Source of the DNA: Streptomyces sp. CHD11
Lineage (GTDB): Bacteria > Actinomycetota > Actinomycetes > Streptomycetales > Streptomycetaceae
Assembly: GCF_018638295.1 (NCBI RefSeq)
Contig: NZ_JABTTS010000026.1
Location: 93,264 to 157,263 of the forward strand
DNA: 64,000 nucleotides
Direction: 5' to 3'
The notes beneath the pieces were generated by a model. That model ran no database searches and was not told where the DNA came from. It was given only the letters and a program-made list of their open reading frames with translations. Below are positions 35,071-45,213 of the stretch, one piece after another; the first letter of the stretch is position 1; the number at the start of each line of letters is the position of its first letter. Both the position numbers and the translations under genes were made by a program.

Positions 35071-35820
35071 GTGCTGGCGATCGACGCGGCGGCGCACAGC
35101 AGTCGGTGGCGCCGCCGCCATCCCGTGGAGAAGGCCGTGCTGGGGCTGGGGCTCACCGTCCTCGCGATGTCGCTGCCGGCCTGGCCGGGCGCGGCCCTGG
35201 TGCTGGTGACCGCGGCCCTGGTGCTGCTCGGGCCGGCGGGTGTGCCCGTACGGCGGCTGTGGCGGGCGTACCGGGTGCCGCTCGGCTTCTGTGTGACCGG
35301 TGCGCTCCCCCTGCTCGTCCAGGTCGGCGGGCTTGGGGGCTTCGTGTCCCCGGCGCCGGACGGGCAGCTGCGCGCCGCGGAGTTGCTGCTCCGTACGTCG
35401 GCCGCCTCCCTCGGCGTGCTGCTGTTCGCGTTCACCACGCCCCTGTCGGATCTGCTGCCGCGTCTGGTGCGCGCCGGAGTGCCCGCGCCGCTCGTGGACG
35501 TCGCTCTGGTGACCTACCGGATGAGCTTCCTGCTGCTGGACTCGGTGCGCCGGATCCGGGACGCGCAGGCGGCCAGGCTGGGGCACACCACGCGAGCGGC
35601 GGCGTGGCGTTCGCTCGGCGGGCTCGGGGCCACCGCGTTCGTCCGGGCCTTCGACCGGGCGGCGCGGCTGCAGACGGGGCTCGCCGGACGCGGCTACGAC
35701 GGCACTCTGCGCGTGCTGGTGCCCGAGGCCCGTGTCTCCGTCCGGTTCACGGTGCTGAGCGTGGCGCTGCTGGGGGCGCTGGCCGCCCTGACCTTCGTAC
35801 TGGAAAGGCCGTCGTGGTGA
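35071..35820 (+). CDS. cbiQ: Cobalt ECF transporter T component CbiQ
   Basis: The 249-aa membrane protein has several hydrophobic spans and the EcfT-type coupling segment ALVTYRMSFLLLDSVRRIRDAQAARLG, including the Ala-Arg motif that contacts the ATPase. The GTG at 35071 is the start. It joins CbiM/CbiN to the CbiO ATPase. It follows cbiN by 6 bp and its stop overlaps the GTG start of cbiO. Confidence 0.94.
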   Translation: MLAIDAAAHSSRWRRRHPVEKAVLGLGLTVLAMSLPAWPGAALVLVTAALVLLGPAGVPVRRLWRAYRVPLGFCVTGALPLLVQVGGLGGFVSPAPDGQLRAAELLLRTSAASLGVLLFAFTTPLSDLLPRLVRAGVPAPLVDVALVTYRMSFLLLDSVRRIRDAQAARLGHTTRAAAWRSLGGLGATAFVRAFDRAARLQTGLAGRGYDGTLRVLVPEARVSVRFTVLSVALLGALAALTFVLERPSW

Positions 35821-36659
35821 GCGGGTCCGCGCTGGTGGCGCTGCGGGAGGCGTCCTTCGGGTACGAGGACGGCCCGCCGGTGTTCAGCGGGCTCGACTTC
35901 GAGGTGCGCGAGGGGCGTGCGCTGGCCCTGCTGGGGCGCAACGGCAGTGGGAAGACGACGCTGATGCGGCTGCTGAGCGGAGGACTGCGGGCGAACGGCG
36001 GCGAGTTGACCGTCGGGGGGCGGGTGGTGCGCTACGACCGGAAGGGGCTGACGGCGCTGCGCACCACGGTGCAGCTGGTGGTACAGGATCCCGACGACCA
36101 GTTGTTCGCGGCGTCCGTCGGCCAGGACGTGTCGTTCGGGCCGCTCAACCTCGGCCTGCCGGACACCGAGGTACGCGCCCGGGTGGCGGAGTCACTCGCC
36201 GCGCTGGACATCACCGCGCTCGCCGACCGTCCCACGCACCTGCTGTCCTACGGGCAGCGCAAGCGGACGGCGATCGCGGGCGCGGTCGCCATGCGGCCCC
36301 GTGTGCTGATCCTGGACGAGCCGACGGCCGGCCTCGACCCGGACGGCCAGGAACGTCTGCTCACCACGCTCGACGGGCTGCGTGCGGGCGGCACCACGGT
36401 GGTGATGGCCACCCATGACGTGGATCTCGCGCTGCGCTGGGCCGACGACGCCGCCCTGCTCACGCCGTCGGGAGTGCGCACCGGTGCCGTCTCCGGCCTG
36501 CTGGCCCGTACCGATCTCCTCCGGGCCGCCGGTCTGCGGCTGCCCTGGGGGGTGGCGGCCGGTCATTTCCTGCGGGTGCGGGGGCTGTTGGCCGAATCGG
36601 ACGCGGGCCCCCGCACTCCGGAGGAGCTGGCGGCCATGGCCGCTCCCTGGGAGCTCTGA
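35817..36659 (+). CDS. cbiO: Cobalt ECF transporter ATPase CbiO
   Basis: This 280-aa ABC ATPase has Walker A GRNGSGKTT, Q-loop VVQDPDDQLF, signature LSYGQRKR, Walker B VLILDEPTAGLDP and the switch histidine in ATHDVDLAL. The signature reads LSYGQ instead of LSGGQ, which is usual in energy-coupling ATPases. The GTG at 35817 is 8 bases after GGAAAGG; another GTG lies at 35814. It powers cobalt import with CbiMNQ and is the last gene of the riboswitch-controlled operon. Confidence 0.95.
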   Translation: MSGSALVALREASFGYEDGPPVFSGLDFEVREGRALALLGRNGSGKTTLMRLLSGGLRANGGELTVGGRVVRYDRKGLTALRTTVQLVVQDPDDQLFAASVGQDVSFGPLNLGLPDTEVRARVAESLAALDITALADRPTHLLSYGQRKRTAIAGAVAMRPRVLILDEPTAGLDPDGQERLLTTLDGLRAGGTTVVMATHDVDLALRWADDAALLTPSGVRTGAVSGLLARTDLLRAAGLRLPWGVAAGHFLRVRGLLAESDAGPRTPEELAAMAAPWEL

Positions 36660-36679
36660 CCGCCGGGCGCCACAGGCTC

Positions 36680-37474
36680 CTACACGGCCGACCGGAAGGC
36701 GGGCAGGTATCCGCCCGACTGTCCCGCGGCCTTCGGGTGGTAGGAGTTGCCGATCGGGATGGTCACGCTGTGCAGCCAGGCGGCGCCCGAGCAGAGTTCG
36801 TGTCCGGTGAACTCGTCCACCACGCTGGAGTAGGTGAACCCGGCGTCGGCCGCCCGCTTAGCGATCACTCCGTTCAGCACGTCCCCCGCACGGTTGATCG
36901 CGGAGCGCTCGGTCTCGGTGAGGCCGGCGATGCAGCTGCCCGACAGCTTGTAGAAGCGCGGGTATCCGAGGACCACCACGTGCGCCTGCGGGGAGCGGGA
37001 GCGGATGGCGGAGTACAGCGAGTCGAGCCTGCCCGGCAGGGAGTTCTGCATCTGCGAGACCGCGGTGTCGACCCGGGAGACACAGGTGGCCTGGCTCTGC
37101 AGCACGCAGGCCTGCATGACGTCCGCGAAGCCGATGTCGTTGCCGCCCGCCGTGACACTGACGAGCGTGGTCGAGGAGGACAGTGCGCCCAGCTGGCTGC
37201 CGGCCACGCTCGTCGTCGTGGCGCCCGAGCAGGCGACGAACCTGAACGACGACGGGGCGTTGGCGTTCTTCCACAGCTGGGGGTATGCCTTGGTGCTGCG
37301 CTTGCAGTCACCGCTTTCGGACGTGTAGCTCCCGGCGCCCACTCCGGAGGAGTAGGAGTCGCCGAGAGCCACGTAGTCGTGGCCTGCGGCCGTGGCGGGT
37401 CGCGCCAGGCCGAGTACGGTCGCGGCACCCATCAGCAGGGTGGCGAGAGTTGCTCCGAGGGAACGCACTGACAC
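36680..37474 (-). CDS. Secreted SGNH/GDSL-type lipase or esterase
   Basis: The 264-aa precursor starts with a signal peptide (VSVRSLGATLATLLMGAATVLGLARPATAAG, cleavage after ATAA likely). Block I GDSYSSGVGAGSY gives the nucleophile serine, block III is TAGGNDIGF, and block V is NSYHPKAAGQ with the catalytic histidine. Pairs of cysteines suggest disulphide bonds. It resembles the extracellular lipases of streptomycetes. The GTG at 37474 is chosen so that the signal peptide starts directly; 37504 would add ten residues. It is monocistronic and convergent with cbiO. Confidence 0.9.
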   Translation of the reverse strand: MSVRSLGATLATLLMGAATVLGLARPATAAGHDYVALGDSYSSGVGAGSYTSESGDCKRSTKAYPQLWKNANAPSSFRFVACSGATTTSVAGSQLGALSSSTTLVSVTAGGNDIGFADVMQACVLQSQATCVSRVDTAVSQMQNSLPGRLDSLYSAIRSRSPQAHVVVLGYPRFYKLSGSCIAGLTETERSAINRAGDVLNGVIAKRAADAGFTYSSVVDEFTGHELCSGAAWLHSVTIPIGNSYHPKAAGQSGGYLPAFRSAV

Positions 37475-37703
37475 GTGTCTCCGCCCTTCACAAGCGAAAC
37501 TCACAGCGGTAGTTGAGGAAGCAAGCTCGGTTGTAGCAGGCTTCGATACCGCCCAGTAGCTCCCGCGGCGAAAGTCATCCGGAATGACCCGAATACTGAT
37601 CTGCCCGGATCGGCTCCGCGCGTGGATAAACCCCTGACCTGCCGTCTGATCAGCGAATTTCCGGCCCGCTTCGCCGGCGCGTGGGCACCCCCCACGACCC
37701 GGC

Positions 37704-40700
37704 TCAGCCGTCGTCCCCCGGCCCGCTGCCCGCGGGCCGCGACGGGCCGGCCGGAAGGCGCCGGGGACCGGCGGCCCGGGTGATGGCCGACTCGACGGCG
37801 GCGATGCGGTCGCCGAGGAGGGAGAGGGCCGCCACCGCGCGGGCCAGGGCGTCGTCGTCGGAGCCGCCCGGGGTCAGCGCCCGGACGTGGGCGGCCTTGA
37901 GTTCGGCCCAGCGCGCCGCCCGGTCGGCGGTGAGCGTGCCGCGCAGCTCGGCGAGCTTGAGCAGGTTCGCCTCGGCGCCGGAGGTGAGGGTCTGGGCCTC
38001 GGCCGTGTAGTGGTCGTCGATGACGGCGGCCAGCTCGGTGTCGTTCATGACGGGCTGGATCCGCTGGGCGATCTTGTTCATGTTGCGGTAGGAGCCCTGG
38101 AGCCGGAACGGCGGTTCGGTACGGGCGCCGTCGGACTGGGCGGCGGAGGCGATGTAGGCGGCGTTGACGGCGAGGACCGTGCGGCGGGCGGTGAGCAGAT
38201 GGCGCAGTACGGCGAGGACGCGTTCGAGTTCGGTGGGCGCGTAGGGGTGGGTGAGGCGGTCGGGGCGGGCGGTGGGGTCGTTCCCGGCGAGCCGGATCAG
38301 CAGATCCAGGTCGGCGCGGTCGCGTCCGGCGAGCGGGGCGAGCACCGGGTTGGCGGTGAGCGCGTTCTCCACGAAGCTGAGCGCGAAGACGTCCTCCTTG
38401 CCGGTGAGGACATCGCCGAGGTTCCACACGTCGGCGCGGTTGGCCAGCATGTCCGGGACCCGGAAGACCTCGCCCGACTCGGTGTAGGGATTGCCGGACA
38501 TGCAGACCGCGAACCGCTTGCCGCGCAGGTCGTAGGTGCGTGGTTCGCCCTCCCGGACTCCCTCCATCCGGCGCGTGGCATCGCACAGCGGGATGAACTT
38601 CTGCAGCAGTTCGGGCGAGGTGTGCTGGATGTCGTCGAGGTAGAGAAGCGTGTTGCTGCCCGCGGCCAGCGCGAAGTTGATCTTCTCGACCTCCTGGCGG
38701 GCGGTGGCGTCCGGCGCCTCGGCCGGGTCCAGCGAGGTCACCGCGTGCCCGAGCGCCGGGCCGCTGATCCGGACCAGGACCAGGCCGAGGCGGTGGGCGA
38801 CGTACTCCATGAGGGTCGTCTTGCCGTAGCCGGGCGGGGAGAGAAGCAGCAGCAGTCCGCCGGCGCCGGTGCGGGCCGATTCGCCCGTGGTGCCGAGCTG
38901 CTTGGCGAGGCTGTCGCCGACCAGGGGGAGGTAGACCTCGTCGACCAGCCGGTTGCGGACGAACGACGACATGACGCGCGGCCGGTGGTCGTCCAGGCGC
39001 AGCCGGGCGCGCTCGGCGGTCACCAGGGCGGTGCGCCGGCGCTGGAAGGCGCGGAAGGCGGGCACGTCGCACTCCCTGAACTCCTCGGTGCGGGCGAGGA
39101 ACTCGTCGAGACGCAGGGTGAGCCGGCGGTCGGTGGTCCGGGGGTGGGTGGCGACCAGCCCCTCCACCGTGACGGTCAGGGTCGCGTCCGACTCGTGGCG
39201 GGGCAGACCGGGGCAGAGCTCGGCGGCCACGGCCTCCGCGAGGTCGCCTGGGGCCACTTCGTCGCCGGTGGCGGTGGTGTACGCGGTCAGCCAGGCCTCG
39301 ACCAGTTGGCGGCGGGCGGTGAGGTCGCCGAGGGCGGGCAGGTCCTCGTCGTAGGCGCCGTTGGCGACCGTGCGGCGGAACTTGTCGAGGAGCGTGCGGG
39401 TGCGGCCGCTGATGACGAAGCCGTCCGGGCCGGTGGTCAGTTCGTCGAAGAGGTATGCCGCGCAGGCCTCCGGGCGGACGGTGGCGTCCTGGTCCCACGC
39501 CCGCACCGCGCGGGCGAGTTCGCTCCGCAGCGCGCCGAGCGCGGGCGGCGGGCCGAAGGCGTCACGGACCCGGGCCAGGGAGCGGGCGCGGCGGGTGAGG
39601 CCGGCGCGCTCCTCGGCCGTGGTGCCGTGCGCCCAGTACAGCAGGGCGTGCGCCCGCGCGGCGGAGGAGTGACGCAGTGTCCCGGCGGCGGCGTACAGCG
39701 GCAGGACGGCGGTGAGGATCGCGGTGGCGTCGTGGTCGTGGACGCCCCGCTCGTAGCCCTCGTCGTACGCCTCCTCGGCGGCCCGCCGGACCAGCGCGGC
39801 GAGGTCGTCGGCGCCGCTCAGGGCGTCGGGGCCGTGTTCGTGCAGCAGCCGGGCGGCGAGGTGTTCGGCGCGCTGGACCTCGGGTGACTCGGACGGCAGG
39901 TGCCGGCTCCACAGGTGGCGGTCGGCGAGGAGGGCGGGGTCGGTGACGGGGGCACGGAAGTCGGTGCCGGTGAGGGCCAGGGCGAGGGAGTCGCCGTGCG
40001 GGACGACGGTGAGGTCGAAGGGCTCGGTGGAGACGGCGAAGCGGTGGTCGCCGAGGCGGATGACCCGTCCGCCGTCCGCGAAGAGGTCGGTGCGGTCGCG
40101 CAGGGCGCGGGCGGCCTCCTCGTGGGCCGAGCGCAGCCGGCCGTCGAGCTCCTCGGCCCGCACCCGGTCGCCGAGTTCGCGCAGTTCACCGGAGGTGCGG
40201 CGGATCTTGGCGACGAGCGGGTCGGAGGCGAAGTAGGTGCTCACCGCGTCGCTGTCGGCGAGGGTGGCGGAGCGCCGGGTGATCGTCGTGAGGACACGCT
40301 CGGCGGCGGAGGCGAGCTGTTCGGCACGGCGGGCACGCGCGTCGGTGAGGCTCTGCTTGCGGGCGGAGAACGCCTCGTAGACCTCGGTGCGCCGGGCGGC
40401 GAGTTCGCCGAGGACGTCGTCGAACTCCGCGAAACGGGACTCCAGTGCCTCCAACTGGGTCAGGACCTGGGTCAGTTGCTCGTCGCAGGTCCCGGGGTCG
40501 CCGGCGACGGCGAGGGCCCCGGTGACGGTCTGGCCGAGCAGGGCGAGCTCGGCGGCGAACCCGGCGCGTGCCTCCCGGTCGAGCAGGCCGCGGCGGCGGG
40601 TTTCGAGGGTGGCGCGGGCGCGGTTGACGCCGCCCAGGGCCTCGGCGACCCGCTCCAGGACGGCCGTGCGAACGGTGGCGTCGGCGATGTCGAGTCCGGC

Positions 40701-42731
40701 GACCACCTCGGTCACCGTGCGCAGTCCGCCGGCGAGTTCGTCGAGGCGGTCGGCGACCGGGGCGGCCTCGGCGGTGGTGGTGATCGACTCGATGTCGGCG
40801 TGCAGCTGTTCGAGGTCGGTGTGGTGGGTGGCGAAGGCGTCCTCGCGGGCCAGGAAGGCGATCGCGCGCCGGCCGAAGCCGGCGAGATCCGTCCCGGCCT
40901 CGCCGGCGAGTGCGTCGATGCGGGCGTGGTCCGCGTACCGCATGTCCTTGAGGGCCAGCAGATGGCCCTGGGCCGCGCGGAGTTCGGTGAGGCCGGTGAC
41001 CCAGACGGCGGCCTCGCGGGGCTGCTCGCCGCGCAGCCGGCGCACCACGGAGGCGATCCGGTCCGCCGCCTCGTCGAGCGCCCCGGCGGCCCGGCGGGTG
41101 AGGTCGCGTACGGCCTCGAACTCGGCCAGCACCTGCTCGGCGGTGTCCCGCACCTCGGCCAGGGGAGCGCGCAGATCCCCCAGTTCGGGGTCACCGAGCC
41201 AGTGGTGGGTGTCCAGGGCGCGGACGCAGGCGGCCGCCAGGGTGGTGTAGATCTCGGCCGTCGGGGCGGTCTCCGCGGCGGAGCGGGCCAGGGACAGGCA
41301 GTCGGAGATACCGCGTACGAGATCGGCGTTGCCGACCCGGGCCAGCGCGCCCTCGCCCGCGGGCTGCGCGGCGGCGTAGGTGTCGGAGACGTAGGGCGAG
41401 TGCCAGAGCTGGACCGGGTGGACGCGGGCGGCGTCGTCGCCCTCGGGACGGAGCAGGACGAGCAGGCCGTCGTCGAACAGCGCCCACCCGTGGCAGGCCA
41501 TCGGGGTGGCGACCGCCTCGCGGATCTGGTTGTACGACAGCAGCAGGCCGCGTCCGCGACCGGGGGCGTGGAAGGCGTACAGCACGTCCTCACCGTGCGG
41601 CGAGCGCACCTCGCGCTCGAACTCCATGCCGTCGGTGTCGAGTTCGTACGTCTTGTGCGCTCCGACGGCGAGGCAGTACCCGCCGGGGAAGACGATGCCC
41701 TGGTCCTCGGGCAGCCGCCGGCAGCCCTGTCCGATCCCGTCGAGGCGGACGACGGTGTGGGTGAGGGTGTTGAAGACCAGGTGGCGGTGTGCGGTCTCCT
41801 TGTACGGCAGGACGCGCAGCAGGATCAGGGCGCCGACGCGGGCGTGGGCGATCTCGGCGTCGGCGAGGGACTGCAGGGGCTCGTCGACGGGCTCGCTGTG
41901 GATGCCGTCGGGGGTGGCGGTGTCGTTGTCGGTCTTGACGGTGAGGGTGCCGCCGAGGGTGTCGACGAAGACCTCGCCCCGGACGGAGACATGGGGGTGA
42001 CGGCCGAGGACGTGGTCCTCGCGGGTGGTGGGGATCCAGTCGATGCCGTCGGGCTCGGCGCGCGCGTGGTCGCGGTCGCCGCGTGCGTCGAGGAACGCGG
42101 CGCGGCCGTCCTCGGACACCGACCAGCGCAGTACACGGATGTCGCCGGCCTTCTCGCCGGTCTGGAAGACGGCGAGCAGCTTGCCGTCGACACGGCGCAG
42201 CCGCAGCAGGCGGGCCTGCCGGTAGTAGCGGTGCAGGGCGGCGAACTCGCGGACGAAGTGCGGGTCGTCGAGAAGTCCGGGCACGGCGTCGTCGGCCAGG
42301 CGGTTCAGCTCGCGGTCGTGCGGGGCGAGGACGTCACCGACCGCGATGTCCCGGTCGGGCCGGGGCCGGGCCTCGTAGCCGAAGAGGAGCACGTCACCGA
42401 CGGCGACGATGTCGCGGGGCACGCTGCCCCGGTCGGTGCGCAGCCGTTCGGTGCCGGTGAGGCGCAGCTCGGGGGCGCCGAACTCCCGCGCCCGCCGGTG
42501 GTTCAGCGCCTCGGCGCGGCGGACGAGTTCGGCTGCGCGGGCGGTGAGGCGGTCACGCAGTACCTGGTAGGCGCCGCCGTCGACCGTCGCGGGGGCCGCG
42601 GCAGGGTCCTGCGCGGGGCCCGTCGCCGGGGCCGGAGCGGGGCCGGTCGCCGGGGCCGGAGCGGGGCCGGTCGCGCGGCCGTCGGCGTCGGGTGTCTCCT
42701 GACGGATCGCGGACTCGTGGGTGCTGGTCAT
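37704..42731 (-). CDS. Giant AAA-type ATPase (DUF3686/DNA-repair ATPase-like) next to flotillin
   Basis: This 1675-aa protein has a proline/alanine-rich N-terminal tail with three repeats of GPAPAPAT, and a beta-rich region up to about residue 450. A long coiled-coil-like helical part (about 500-900) follows. The C-terminal P-loop ATPase has Walker A PPGYGKTTL (about residue 1300), Walker B LLYLDDIQH (about 1360) and a sensor-like CMSGNPYTESG. The build resembles proteins annotated as DNA-repair ATPases (DUF3686). No proven function is known to me. It lies 70 bp downstream of the flotillin-like gene on the same strand, so both are probably one operon working at the membrane. Confidence 0.78.
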   Translation of the reverse strand: MTSTHESAIRQETPDADGRATGPAPAPATGPAPAPATGPAQDPAAAPATVDGGAYQVLRDRLTARAAELVRRAEALNHRRAREFGAPELRLTGTERLRTDRGSVPRDIVAVGDVLLFGYEARPRPDRDIAVGDVLAPHDRELNRLADDAVPGLLDDPHFVREFAALHRYYRQARLLRLRRVDGKLLAVFQTGEKAGDIRVLRWSVSEDGRAAFLDARGDRDHARAEPDGIDWIPTTREDHVLGRHPHVSVRGEVFVDTLGGTLTVKTDNDTATPDGIHSEPVDEPLQSLADAEIAHARVGALILLRVLPYKETAHRHLVFNTLTHTVVRLDGIGQGCRRLPEDQGIVFPGGYCLAVGAHKTYELDTDGMEFEREVRSPHGEDVLYAFHAPGRGRGLLLSYNQIREAVATPMACHGWALFDDGLLVLLRPEGDDAARVHPVQLWHSPYVSDTYAAAQPAGEGALARVGNADLVRGISDCLSLARSAAETAPTAEIYTTLAAACVRALDTHHWLGDPELGDLRAPLAEVRDTAEQVLAEFEAVRDLTRRAAGALDEAADRIASVVRRLRGEQPREAAVWVTGLTELRAAQGHLLALKDMRYADHARIDALAGEAGTDLAGFGRRAIAFLAREDAFATHHTDLEQLHADIESITTTAEAAPVADRLDELAGGLRTVTEVVAGLDIADATVRTAVLERVAEALGGVNRARATLETRRRGLLDREARAGFAAELALLGQTVTGALAVAGDPGTCDEQLTQVLTQLEALESRFAEFDDVLGELAARRTEVYEAFSARKQSLTDARARRAEQLASAAERVLTTITRRSATLADSDAVSTYFASDPLVAKIRRTSGELRELGDRVRAEELDGRLRSAHEEAARALRDRTDLFADGGRVIRLGDHRFAVSTEPFDLTVVPHGDSLALALTGTDFRAPVTDPALLADRHLWSRHLPSESPEVQRAEHLAARLLHEHGPDALSGADDLAALVRRAAEEAYDEGYERGVHDHDATAILTAVLPLYAAAGTLRHSSAARAHALLYWAHGTTAEERAGLTRRARSLARVRDAFGPPPALGALRSELARAVRAWDQDATVRPEACAAYLFDELTTGPDGFVISGRTRTLLDKFRRTVANGAYDEDLPALGDLTARRQLVEAWLTAYTTATGDEVAPGDLAEAVAAELCPGLPRHESDATLTVTVEGLVATHPRTTDRRLTLRLDEFLARTEEFRECDVPAFRAFQRRRTALVTAERARLRLDDHRPRVMSSFVRNRLVDEVYLPLVGDSLAKQLGTTGESARTGAGGLLLLLSPPGYGKTTLMEYVAHRLGLVLVRISGPALGHAVTSLDPAEAPDATARQEVEKINFALAAGSNTLLYLDDIQHTSPELLQKFIPLCDATRRMEGVREGEPRTYDLRGKRFAVCMSGNPYTESGEVFRVPDMLANRADVWNLGDVLTGKEDVFALSFVENALTANPVLAPLAGRDRADLDLLIRLAGNDPTARPDRLTHPYAPTELERVLAVLRHLLTARRTVLAVNAAYIASAAQSDGARTEPPFRLQGSYRNMNKIAQRIQPVMNDTELAAVIDDHYTAEAQTLTSGAEANLLKLAELRGTLTADRAARWAELKAAHVRALTPGGSDDDALARAVAALSLLGDRIAAVESAITRAAGPRRLPAGPSRPAGSGPGDDG

Positions 42732-42801
42732 GACTGCCTCTCGGGAATGGAGCGGCCGGGAGCCGCCGTCCCCTGTGCGGCGGCTCCCGGCCCGATGGTG
42801 G

Positions 42802-44847
42802 TCAGGCCCTGGCGTGGCCGTTCAGCTCGGTCAGCGGTGTGTCCGAGAGGCCCAGCTCACCGGCCTTCGCGATCAGTTCCCTGAACCGGCCGGTGTTCTC
42901 GCCGCCCTGCTGCATCAGCCGCATCAGCAGGGCCGAGACCGTGAGGTTCTGTACGTCGGAGGTCGAGACGGAGCCCAGGACGCGGCTCAGGTCGTCGGTG
43001 AAGCTCGCGGAACCGTCCAGCCAGGGACCGGCGAGTGCCTGCGCGGTCTCGGAGTTCTGGACGAAGCCGTCCACGCTCTTGCCGAGCGTGATCGAGGACA
43101 TCAGCCGGTCGAAGAACATCGACTCCCCGCCGACGATGTTGATGTCCGCGTTCTCCAGTCCGGTGGCGAGGACCGTGGCCTGCGCCTCGGCGACCTGCCG
43201 CTGTACCTCCAGTCCGGCGAGCCGGATGTCCTTCTCGGCCTCCAGCCGCAGCCGGTACTCCTCGTGTCCCCGGGACGCCTCGTCGAGCGCGGCCATCGCC
43301 GCCGCCTTCTCGGTGAGGCCGGCCGCCTCCGCGCGGAGCCGGCCGCTGATGGCCTCCGCGTCGGCGAGGGCCTTGGCCCGCGCGCCCTCGGCCTCGGCGC
43401 GCATCCGGGCCTCGGAGGCCCCGGCCTCGGCGCGGCCCGCCTTCTCGATGACCTCGGCCTCCTTGTCGCGGACCTGCACGGCGGCCAGCCCCTCGGCCGC
43501 GGCCTCCGCCTGGACCCCCTCGGCGGTCCGCAGCTTGGCCCGCGCCTCCAGGTCGGCGGTCTTCAGCCGGGCCTCGGCGAGGGTGAGTTCCTCGGCGGCA
43601 CGGTGGGTGGCGGCCTGCTCGGCCGCTTCGGCCGCCTTGATGTCCTTGACCAGCTTCTCCTGCGCCTCGGCCTCCGCGGCGATGATCACGGCCTGCCGCT
43701 GCCGCTCGGCCTCCTCGACCGTGCGCAGCTTCAGGATCGACTCCTCCTGCTCGGCGACCGTACGGTCCACCGCGACCCGCTCACGGATCACCTCGGCGAT
43801 CTCCCGCTTCTCCGCCTCGACCTCCTTCTCGGCGGCGATCCGGGTCAGTTCGGTCTCCCGCTCCCGGGCGATGACCTCCAGCAGCCGGTCCTTCTCGATC
43901 CGCTCGCTCTCGACGGCGATGACCCGCTCACGGTTCTTGGCGGCGACGGCGACCTCGCGGGCCTGGTTCTCGCGCTGCACACCGAGCTGTTCCTCGGTGC
44001 GCAGGAAGGCGCTCTGCGCGCGCAGCCGCTCCTCCTCCACGACCCGTGCGGTCTCGGCCTCCTCGCGGGCCCGCACGGTCTCGATCTCCCGCTTCTGCTT
44101 GATCTCGGCGTCGGTCTGCCGGCGCTCCAGCTCCAGGATCGCCTCGCGTGCGTCGACGTCCTGCCGGGTGATCTCCTTCTGCTCGTTGCGCTGGGCCTCG
44201 TTGGTGCGGACGTGCTCCACGGCCGTCAGCTCGGTGATCTTGCGGATGCCCTGCGCGTCGAGGACGTTGCCGGGGTCGAGCTGGGTCAGCGGCGTCTGCT
44301 CCAGGTAGTCGATCGCCGCGTCCTCGAGGTGGTAGCCGCTGAGGTCGACGCCGATGACCTCGATGATCCGGTACCGCAGTTCCTCGCGCTTGGTGTAGAG
44401 GTCGGTGAAGTCCATCTGCTTGCCGACGGTCTTCAGCGCCTCGGAGAACTTGGCGTGGAACAGTTCCTGGAGCGTGTTGCGGTCGCTGGCCCGCGCGGTG
44501 CCGACCGCCTGGGCGACCTTGATGACGTCCTCGGTCGTCTTGTTGACCTTGACGAAGAACGTGATGCGGATGTCCGCGCGGATGTTGTCCCGGCAGATCA
44601 GGCCTTCCTTGCCGGCCCGGGTGATCTCGATGGTCTTCACCGAGATGTCCATCACCTCGGCCTTGTGGAGCACCGGCAGCACGACCGATCCGGTGAACGT
44701 CACATCGACCTTGCGGAGCTTGGAGACGATCAGCGCCTTGCCCTGTTCCACCTTGCGGAACAGCTTGGTGACGAGCAGCAGACCGATGAGTACGAACAAC
44801 AGGGCGACGCCGGCGAGTACGGCGATGCCCACGGTGGCGGCATCCAT
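42802..44847 (-). CDS. Flotillin-like SPFH-domain protein (YqiK type)
   Basis: The 681-aa protein has one N-terminal membrane span (residues about 6-28) and an SPFH domain (about 30-210, KVEQGKALIVSKL onward). A very long charged coiled coil rich in EAE and ARE repeats (about 215-560) comes next, then a globular tail. This is the flotillin/YqiK plan: a membrane anchor with an oligomerising scaffold. It is the first gene of the operon with the giant ATPase. Scaffolding of a membrane microdomain on which the ATPase acts is inference. Confidence 0.9.
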   Translation of the reverse strand: MDAATVGIAVLAGVALLFVLIGLLLVTKLFRKVEQGKALIVSKLRKVDVTFTGSVVLPVLHKAEVMDISVKTIEITRAGKEGLICRDNIRADIRITFFVKVNKTTEDVIKVAQAVGTARASDRNTLQELFHAKFSEALKTVGKQMDFTDLYTKREELRYRIIEVIGVDLSGYHLEDAAIDYLEQTPLTQLDPGNVLDAQGIRKITELTAVEHVRTNEAQRNEQKEITRQDVDAREAILELERRQTDAEIKQKREIETVRAREEAETARVVEEERLRAQSAFLRTEEQLGVQRENQAREVAVAAKNRERVIAVESERIEKDRLLEVIARERETELTRIAAEKEVEAEKREIAEVIRERVAVDRTVAEQEESILKLRTVEEAERQRQAVIIAAEAEAQEKLVKDIKAAEAAEQAATHRAAEELTLAEARLKTADLEARAKLRTAEGVQAEAAAEGLAAVQVRDKEAEVIEKAGRAEAGASEARMRAEAEGARAKALADAEAISGRLRAEAAGLTEKAAAMAALDEASRGHEEYRLRLEAEKDIRLAGLEVQRQVAEAQATVLATGLENADINIVGGESMFFDRLMSSITLGKSVDGFVQNSETAQALAGPWLDGSASFTDDLSRVLGSVSTSDVQNLTVSALLMRLMQQGGENTGRFRELIAKAGELGLSDTPLTELNGHARA

Positions 44848-45213
44848 GGGACACGTCCTTCTGGGCTGGGAAAGTGGCAGAAGTCAGGGAAAACAGCGCC
44901 TCGTCGGCGAGGCGGGGGTATGTCCGGTGGCGAGGGAGACGACTCAGCGGGCGTCGCGGTTCCGCGGCCCGCGCGGACGGATGCCGTCCGCGGGCCGGCA
45001 CACCGCGCGCTCCGCACCGTCCCGGTCCGCACCGCGTGCGTGCGGGGACCGGGACGGCCCGGGTTCGTCCGGTTCGTCGGGTGAGAGACGGTGCGGCGGC
45101 CGTACGGAGCGGGGACGGAGGGCGGACGGACCCGCGGCGGGCTTCACCTTGGTGCGCATCCGAGTCCCTCCCCTTCACCGCTCGACGTCGTCGGGGCAGC
45201 ACGGATCCCCTCC

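Noticed and set aside
37887..42884. Two long plus-strand frames (666 and 994 codons) opposite the giant ATPase
   Set aside because: They are glycine- and valine-rich shadows with no motifs, whereas the minus strand has Walker A and Walker B in the right order.
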